A stretch of 64,000 nucleotides of DNA from Phaeotremella fagi (Eukaryota > Basidiomycota > Tremellomycetes > Tremellales > Phaeotremellaceae): contig BCHU01000007.1 in the NCBI GenBank assembly GCA_001599715.1, positions 67,586 to 131,585 on the forward strand, written 5' to 3'. Below, in pieces: positions 55,971 to 64,000 of the stretch; position 1 is the stretch's first letter; every line of letters starts with the position of its first letter. The position numbers were made by a program, and so were the translations under genes. Under the pieces are notes generated by a model that saw only the letters and a program-made list of their open reading frames with translations, had not been told where the DNA came from and ran no database searches.

Positions 55971-58900
55971 ATGATACCTCACTCTTACAGTCTTCTCCTA
56001 TCCTCTTCACTCCTTTTTTGTGGAACCTCAGAACCAAAGTTTCGGTACAGCCTTCTCCCACGTGGCCACCAAGTCACTACGCGACCAGTTCGAAGAGGAC
56101 AATACAACCAACCCTACACCTATAAATCATATCCACATTCACATTCACATTCCTCTCCATCGAAAAAAGACCAGAAAGGTGATCACCTGAATCTACAGGA
56201 GAATCCACGAGAAGGTCAGATTGATATCCAACCCACCAGACGCTGGGGGTTACGATGGACTCGCTCGTCTCAGAAACCAGAGCCCGTATTAGAGCTCATT
56301 CGGAATACAAGTTCGATACCATCCCAACTAACAATGCCTCATCATCCCAAAAAAGAGGAGGAGCGGGCGAAGCTCGAGCAGATAAATGTGGGTTTCCCAT
56401 TTTCTGATATCATCACTCATGACTGATGATCAATTAGCATCCCTACCGTCAGCTGCGGATTTCTATGTCCAGTCTTTACCAGGTCTCCCAAATTTATCTA
56501 GTCATCCAACGTAAGTCCAACCATGAAATAATACTGAAAACAAACGATTTACAGTCATCCATTAAACGTTTTCGCTGGTTTATTGCCCTCTTATCCAGGT
56601 GCTGGTGTAGGAGGGGCGACAGGAGCAACAGGAGTTGACGCAGAGATTTTGTACGTCCCCCTCTACTTCCCTTTCATCTGATCTGACGGGACATCATAGT
56701 TTCCTCATGGCAAAAGCTAGAAGATCTGCTGGTAAATCAAGAATAATATTTTGGTTCAACGTATGTCCATCACGATCCTATTCAGTGATAGTGAAGCTGG
56801 GAATTGGAATTGACTGAGTTGATTAGGGAGGTCCTGGTTGTTCATCCTTCGATGGAAGTTTAATGGAAGTCGGTCCTTTCAGGACCGTTCCTGCTTCACA
56901 AACTACTTCGGGACAGGTTGAATTGAGATTGGTCGAAGGTGGTTGGGAGGAATTTGCTACCATCGTCTTTGGTATGTATATCGCGATTCGTTGCTTTTAA
57001 GAAATACTTGCTGAGAGTTTGTTTTAGTGGATCAACCTCCTGGAACTGGTTTATCTTATGTTCCTACTAATGGGTATTTACATGAATTGGATGAGGTAGG
57101 TTTTGGATCTTTTCGTGATCAATCCTTAGGACTTATGTTTGGTTATTAGGCTTCGGCGCATTTAATCCAATTCTTGGAAAATTTCTACCACGTCTTCCCG
57201 GAGTATCAAGGTGTTGATGTGAGTTTGGGTTCTACACACCCCTCAAATGTACCCACCATCCTAATTGATCACCACTAGACGTACCTCGCTGGTGAATCTT
57301 ACGCAGGACAATATATCCCTTATTTCGGTATGACCTACCTCCTCCACAATTTATCATCACTAACTCTCTCTGACCATTCCAGCCGATGCCCTACTAAACA
57401 CTGAACTCGTCACGGTCCAACTGAAAGGAATAGCAATAGGCAACGGCTGGATAGATCCCATCCAGCAATATCGTGGTTACGTTGAATTCGGTTATGAAAA
57501 GGGATTAATCAAAGCTGGTACACCAGAAGCTAATCAGGTCGAAGAGCAGATGGCAATGTGTCAGAAAGAGATTGATAAATGGATAGGGTCAACTGATACC
57601 CCTGTCAATTTAGATAATTGTGGTGGTGTCATGGGCGCGGTTTATGAACCTTTCACTCAAGAGTAAGTGCATTGGGTAGATCATTTTCACTGATTGTTGA
57701 TTAGGTTGAACGGCAGAAAAGTTTGTATGAACGTTTACGACGTTCGGTTGGTAGATGATTGGCCGGCATGTGGTATGAACTGGCCACCAGATCTACCTGA
57801 CATTTACACCTTTTTAAGGGTAAGTCAACCTCAACTCATCATCTCGAAATAATTCAACTAAAGAAATTAAAACAAAATAGCGCCACGACGTCCTAGTCGC
57901 ACTGCACGCAACGAAACGAGAAACAGCTTGGACAGAATGTGACGGTCGGGTATCAGGTGAACTCTGGAATCGTAGATCACCAGCTTCAGTCCATCTCATC
58001 CCTGGAATCCTTAGTCGAGGAGTAGAGGTTTTGATGTTCGCCGGCGCTGAGGACTTGATATGTAATTTCAGAGGGATCGAGTTGATGATTGAAAACATGT
58101 CTTGGGGTGGTGGGGTTGGTTTCGGGGTAGGTTTTTTTTTTCCTTTTGGTTAGATTGACGATTGAATGGATGGTTGTGTGCAGAATGCTACGGTTGATGA
58201 GTGGTATTTGAATGATACTCAGGTTGGTACTTGGACTAAATCGAGGAATATGTCTTATGCCAAGGTAAGTTCCCTTTCTTCTCGACACGAAGACAAGAAT
58301 CTGAACTCGTACTCAACCTCCAGGTCTTCGCTTCGTCTCATATGGTAAGCATTAGATTACAAACCCCGATTTTCATGATAGTTGACTCCAGATCTAGGTC
58401 GGATTCGACGTACCGCACGTAACGAACGATATGATAATGCGATTCCTCGACGTCGACATGAATCAATTAAAAGGAATCACTTCTACCTGGTCATCGAAAA
58501 TTGGTGATGACCAACGTGTGATATTAGGAACTCTGAGTGAATCCAAAGGCATGCTCCCCAATAAAGATAAAGACCAAATAACAGATTGGGCGGGTGAGTG
58601 AAATCGATAACAACATTCCACATCCATCACTAAAACAAATTTGATTCTATTAGCACTCTACAACGCCGGATCAGCTTTCACAATCCTAATTATCTTGATC
58701 ACCATCGTCTCACTATATTTCTATTTCAGGGCCAGAGGTCGATTAAGGAGATTAAGAGGGGTAGGTCTACCCACCGAATTGGATTTAGAGGAGAGAAGAC
58801 CGTTAGGTGGGGAAGAGTATGAATTGGAATTGGAGTCGGGGAGTCCTAGACCTGGATTCAAGGGGAAGGGCAAGGGGAGAGCTCGGGATGATCAGCTCGA

Positions 58901-58973
58901 TGGTGACGGGGTTGAGAATCGACATGTCGTTTTTGCTTTGGGTGATGAGGACGAGGAGGATCGTGATAGATAA
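55971..58973 (+). CDS. KEX1: Pheromone-processing carboxypeptidase KEX1
   Basis: About a dozen exons from the ATG at 55971. The start ([17 protein letters not shown]) is signal-like. The S10 serine carboxypeptidase domain follows: [36 protein letters not shown] with the nucleophile Ser (split by an intron after FN), [61 protein letters not shown] (catalytic Asp) and [15 protein letters not shown] (catalytic His). A transmembrane span ([21 protein letters not shown]) and an acidic cytosolic tail close it, as in Kex1, which trims C-terminal Lys/Arg from peptides after Kex2 cleavage in the late Golgi. The first intron's donor is unclear: the frame is restored by a weak GTTTCC site near 56392. 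Confidence 0.87.
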
Positions 58974-59229
58974 TTATGACTTGGGATTTTTCTTGGGTTT
59001 GAGATGTTGTTTTTGGCTTAAGGTTTTGTATAGAATCCAAAATGGATTTTTTATGGTGCTTTCAGACGTTTGTTTTTATTCACAAACCGAAACACTACAT
59101 TTTCTGACTACACAACAATGCATTGTAGAAAGAAATAAAATGTCATTCCAATTTTTAAGTTTTATTGTATTTCTGTTCTCAATAGAAAAACATCCTCCTT
59201 CCTTTTCAGTAAGACGTTTTTGAATCCCT

Positions 59230-60511
<1,282 letters not shown>

Positions 60512-60831
60512 GATGAGGGGGAGTGATTGGGAGGGATAAGAGAGAAAGAAGAGGAATAAGGATAAGATATAAGAATAAGAATAAGAAGTGAAAAGTAGCA
60601 CCAAGGGGGGATGGTGTCTCTATGGCGGAGCGGTAAAGTGGGTTTAACACCGTGAAACACCGAGTGTGGCACTTTGGGGTAACTATGACTCGATTATCTT
60701 CAACCTCTCTTTGTTCTTCATCTTTCATCTTTTACTCTCATTATTCAGCAATATCCTACTCAAGGCAAGGTATCAAACAACACCAAATACATAACCAGAG
60801 AACATCAACGTAAACAACTACATCCAAAAGT
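60512..60831. promoter_or_regulatory. Divergent promoter of ATP3 and eIF2 beta
   Basis: A 320-bp head-to-head spacer serving two housekeeping genes. No TATA box is obvious. A short run around 60690-60760 is rich in CTTCAT/TTCTTC pyrimidine steps, as expected of leader sequence. Confidence 0.45.
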
Positions 60832-62045
60832 ATGTCCCCAACGTATCCCCCAACTAACCCCAACCCAGTGGCCGATCCAGAAGTCGATCTTTTCGCAGGA
60901 ATGAAGAAGAAAAAGAAGAAGACCGTAGCTCTAGATTTAGAAGAGGAAACACCAGTCGAGGAGGTATCAGCACCAATCACATCATCAGCCTATGCCCCAG
61001 TAGCAGCGTCGTCTACACCAGAAGTTGAATCTTTAACAACGGGGATTCAAGAGGTTGCGATTGATAAACCTGCTGAAGATTCTGGTGATCTGTTCGCTGA
61101 TTTGAAGAAGAAGAAAAAGAAGAAGAAGGAAATCCCATTGGATTTGGGTGATGCTTCGGCTTCAGCTTCAGGTGCGACTGGTGAGGGGGCTACTGGACTG
61201 GATGGATTGGATGTTCCAATGAAGAAGAAGAAGAGTAAAAAGCAAGCAACTGATTTCGCAAAGGAGGTAGGTGGTATTACATAATAGTAATGATAACGAA
61301 CTAAACACTCATCCCCTGTTTAGCTCGACGAACTTGACGCTGAGAACGACGACGACGCTCCAGTTCCAGATGTCGATGGTGAATTAGGAGACGACGTTTT
61401 CAAATCAACAGGAGAAACCAGTGTTGAAGGAGGTAAAGAACCATGGGTTGTTGAAGGTCGTGATCCAACGTATCCAGAGGTATGTCCACTCCAAAGTATA
61501 AATCACAAGACTGATCCCCCTTTAACCAGCTATTAACCCGATTCTTCACCTTACTCCACGCCCATAACCCAGAACTCGCCGGTGAAAAGAGAAGATACAC
61601 CATAGTCCCACCCCAAGTTGCCAGGGAAGGAACCAAAAAAACAGTCTTCTCGAATATCTCAGATATATGTCGAAGAATGCATCGTCAACCTGAACACGTC
61701 ATTCAATTCTTGTATTCAGAATTAGGTACGACAGGTTCAGTAGACGGTGCACAGAGATTAGTCATGAAAGGTCGTTACACCCAGAAACATATTGAGAACG
61801 TTTTAAGGAAATATATCGGTACGTTTTCGTCTTCCGTTCTTTTTAGGTGACATAATACGCGCTGACATGACACTACTACAGTCGAATACGTTACCTGTAA
61901 AATCTGTAAATCACCTGATACACTTTTAGGTAAAGAGAACAGACTTTATTTCATGACTTGTGAAACGTGCGGTTCGAGACGTTCCGTCTCAGCTATCAAA
62001 ACTGGTTTCCAAGCTCAAATCGGGAAAAGAGTCAAACCTACGTAG
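60832..62045 (+). CDS. SUI3: Translation initiation factor eIF2 subunit beta
   Basis: Four exons. The N-terminal third holds three poly-Lys blocks ([27 protein letters not shown]) that bind eIF5 and eIF2B. The core has [40 protein letters not shown] and [16 protein letters not shown], then the C2-C2 zinc ribbon [16 protein letters not shown]...[11 protein letters not shown], ending IGKRVKPT. The subunit helps bind Met-tRNAi and stimulates start-codon recognition. All expected parts are present, with length near 320 residues. A large out-of-frame reading frame at the 3' end is only a shadow of this gene. Confidence 0.93.
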
Positions 62046-62368
62046 TGGGAGATGTAGTCATGGACGGAGGGAGGTGGATGGTAGATTATTTGATTTGGAT
62101 GCATTTGGTGTTCAAATGGATTGGTTTGAGGTTAACGTTACTTCGTTACATCAAGAAATCTTTTACAAATTCAGAATCAATATCGAATCAAAATGTTACA
62201 TACGTTTTTTGAGTTCACGTCATGAGATGTAGGGAAATCAAACAATATATATATGTGTATATGTGTATATACGAAAAACAAGTCCAATCAAGAAATAAGC
62301 AATAAATCAAGAAAATGCGTGTACAACGAAGAAATCAAGATATCAACCAAGCAAAACCCCATCAAAAC
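62046..62368. other. Convergent 3' spacer, no gene seen
   Basis: Tail-to-tail between eIF2 beta and the HypX-like gene. An (AT)/(GTATAT) alternating tract around 62245-62272 fits polyadenylation and 3' UTR sequence. No RNA gene recognised. Confidence 0.5.
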
Positions 62369-64000
62369 CTAAACTTTACCCGATAGATTAGCGAATTTAT
62401 GTCTCTGTTGAAAAGATAAATTGGATTGATGACTATCAGAACTAGATTCTTCTACCGATTTCCTATTAACCCCCGCCCCCGCCACCCCACCCCCACCAGC
62501 CAAACTATCATTGGCGTTATAATAACAATCAAAGATTGTTTCACCTTGATTATTGATTTTAGGTTTTTGGTATTGAAGCTGACGTTGACGTACGGCTGTC
62601 GCTGCCGCTTGTTGAGGTGTTTTAGGTAGATCCCTCGTAGGTGGCGAAGAAGAGGTTGTGGATGTCGAATGTAATCTTTGAGTCCTGGTTTGATCAATGA
62701 TCACTACTTCCTGTGGGATAGGGATGATTTCAGTTACTTGAATTGGATTTTCGTTTTTATCAATTGGAACTCCAACTTCATGTTCATCTTCGTGATCGCG
62801 ATCGTGATCGTGATCGTGATCAATTTTTTTATTGGTCTTTTTGAATTTAAGTAAGAATTTCTTGAAAACGTTGTTTTTGTTACCGGTACCTTTTAGTGGA
62901 GAAGATAACGGTGAGACATGATCGAATTCTGATGATTCCCTGATCAAACTTTTCCGTTCATGTTCGTTTGAAGTGGTCGAGGAAAACGGTGATGTCCCAG
63001 TGGCAGTGGTACCACTTCTTGGAGTTAGAACCTTTCCGTTCCCGTTCTCCGATGGTAAAGTCGCCAAGAGATCATGTTTCGAATGGTTAGGTGACCAATC
63101 CTGGAACGGTGGAGGTGTTTTCTCTCCTTCCCTCAAGTCGGGGTGAGTTGATTCCGAATGATCATGAGAATGAACGTTAGAGATCGAAGACGATCGTTTA
63201 AAAGTCGAGGTCAACGTTGAGATCGATTGGTTCTTGTTCGTCGTCGAATAAGGATAAGAGTAATTGATGATTTGACCTTCACCCTGTGAATCACCTACCC
63301 CCCTGAAATCTCTGAAAGGGATAAGAAGGATTTGAGACGAAAAGATTGATTTCGGTATTTCCATCCCAACCCATTCCCATTCTTCACCCCTTGTCCATCC
63401 AGGCGCTAAATCGAATTCTCTAGTTTCCTCCTCATCTCTATCGGGACCGTTACCCTCACCAATCAATCGATGGGGTGTATTATCAGTTTTAACTTTTCTA
63501 ATGAATTTGAATCGTCTTTCGTGATATCGTTTAGATCTTGAAGGGTGATAACAATCTAACAGCATCTGTGAAAGTTCTTCGTTTCTGTAATGAAGCAAAG
63601 GGATTTGGTTCTGGTGATACAAAGATCTTTTGTTTTCAGACATGAAATCAACCAATGACGAAGTCGTTGGAATTGGTTGATTCGATTTGGACCATTTCGC
63701 ACAATCGAATTCAGTTGAATTGATCAGACTAGCGTCGCTGTTCAAAATTCGGTTGAACCAGTTCAAAGCTATTCCATCGATTTCCTGTCTAGTCGAAAAT
63801 TCATTACCAAGTTGGATATCGACTAAACCGATTTCTTTAGCTTCTCGAGTTGAGATTGGTAACATTTCTTGAACGAGTCTTGAAGTCTGATAAGGGTTTT
63901 TCGTACGTTGTCGATAAGACCATCTGGTGTTTTCATCAGTCATCAGGCCCAACTCATTTGGAGTGAAAGAGAGTTTCACTTACGTATGGAATTCAGATCC
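62369..64000 (-). CDS. HypX/HoxX-like protein, C-terminal crotonase part with long tail (partial)
   Basis: The 5' end lies beyond the window. Two exons are visible: 64000-63984, then 63923-62369 after a 60-nt intron (GTAAGT to ACACCAG). Joined, they read GSEFHTWSYRQRTKNP, close to the GSEYWTYxLPRRVG segment of HypX/HoxX proteins. Next are STREAKEIGLVDIQLG (the crotonase IGLVD element) and HYRNEELSQMLLDCYHPSRSKRYHERRFKFIRKV, which matches the C-terminal end of bacterial HypX. Bacterial HypX makes CO for the [NiFe]-hydrogenase active site from formyl-tetrahydrofolate; fungi have no such hydrogenase. After the conserved end comes an extra disordered tail of about 350 residues with Ser, Pro and a DHDHDHDRDHEDEHE stretch. 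Confidence 0.65.

Noticed and set aside
61960..62232. Rightward 90-codon frame at the end of eIF2 beta
   Set aside because: It overlaps the conserved zinc ribbon and stop of eIF2 beta in another frame.

Overview
The window is a gene-dense piece of a fungal nuclear genome, most likely a basidiomycete yeast of the Tremellomycetes (Cryptococcus/Kwoniella/Tremella type). The genus is inference. What the sequence shows is many short introns (about 36-75 nt, GTRNGT donors, CTRAC/CTAAC-like branch sites), genes on both strands with short spacers, and fungal hallmark genes (Zn2Cys6 factor, KEX1 carboxypeptidase, PHO81, flavocytochrome b2). There are no operons. Coordinates of spliced genes run from start codon to stop codon and include introns. 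Exon joins were made by eye from frame, splice consensus and family conservation.

Layout, left to right: the 3' end of RNA polymerase III subunit RPC4 (+); a small CxxC protein and a RING-like/LysM protein (+); a Pro-rich hypothetical (-); COP9 signalosome subunit CSN1 (+); a mitoferrin-type carrier (-); FIS1 (-); peroxisomal D-amino-acid oxidase (-); a Ser-rich single-span membrane protein (-); a 260-aa orphan (+); xanthine dioxygenase XanA (+); branched-chain aminotransferase (-); a poorly coding gap; PHO81 with SPX, ankyrin and GDPD regions (+); a TatD/Scn1 metallohydrolase (-); a small Swi5/Sae3 recombination mediator built from four tiny exons (+); inorganic pyrophosphatase (-); a 2-oxoglutarate/Fe(II) oxygenase (-); a two-span membrane protein (-); an alpha/beta hydrolase (-); flavocytochrome b2 (+); a Zn2Cys6 transcription factor (-); a secreted small protein (+); a Rid-family protein (+); COG4 (+); an S/P-rich coiled-coil protein (-); a poly-Q nuclear protein (+); an orphan (-); a GRE2-like reductase (-); a DsbA-fold protein (+); a BMT6-like rRNA methyltransferase (-); KEX1 (+); ATP synthase gamma (-); eIF2 beta (+); and the 3' part of a HypX/HoxX-like protein (-) that runs off the right edge.

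Several genes touch nitrogen and amino-acid use (D-amino-acid oxidase, xanthine dioxygenase, branched-chain aminotransferase, a Rid protein). Others touch mitochondria and iron (mitoferrin, FIS1, flavocytochrome b2, ATP3, possibly pyrophosphatase). They are interspersed with unrelated genes on both strands, so this is not a cluster in the secondary-metabolite sense. I found no tRNA, rRNA, transposon, CRISPR or viral sequence. The least ordinary item is the HypX-like protein at the right edge. I saw no clear new multi-gene system.
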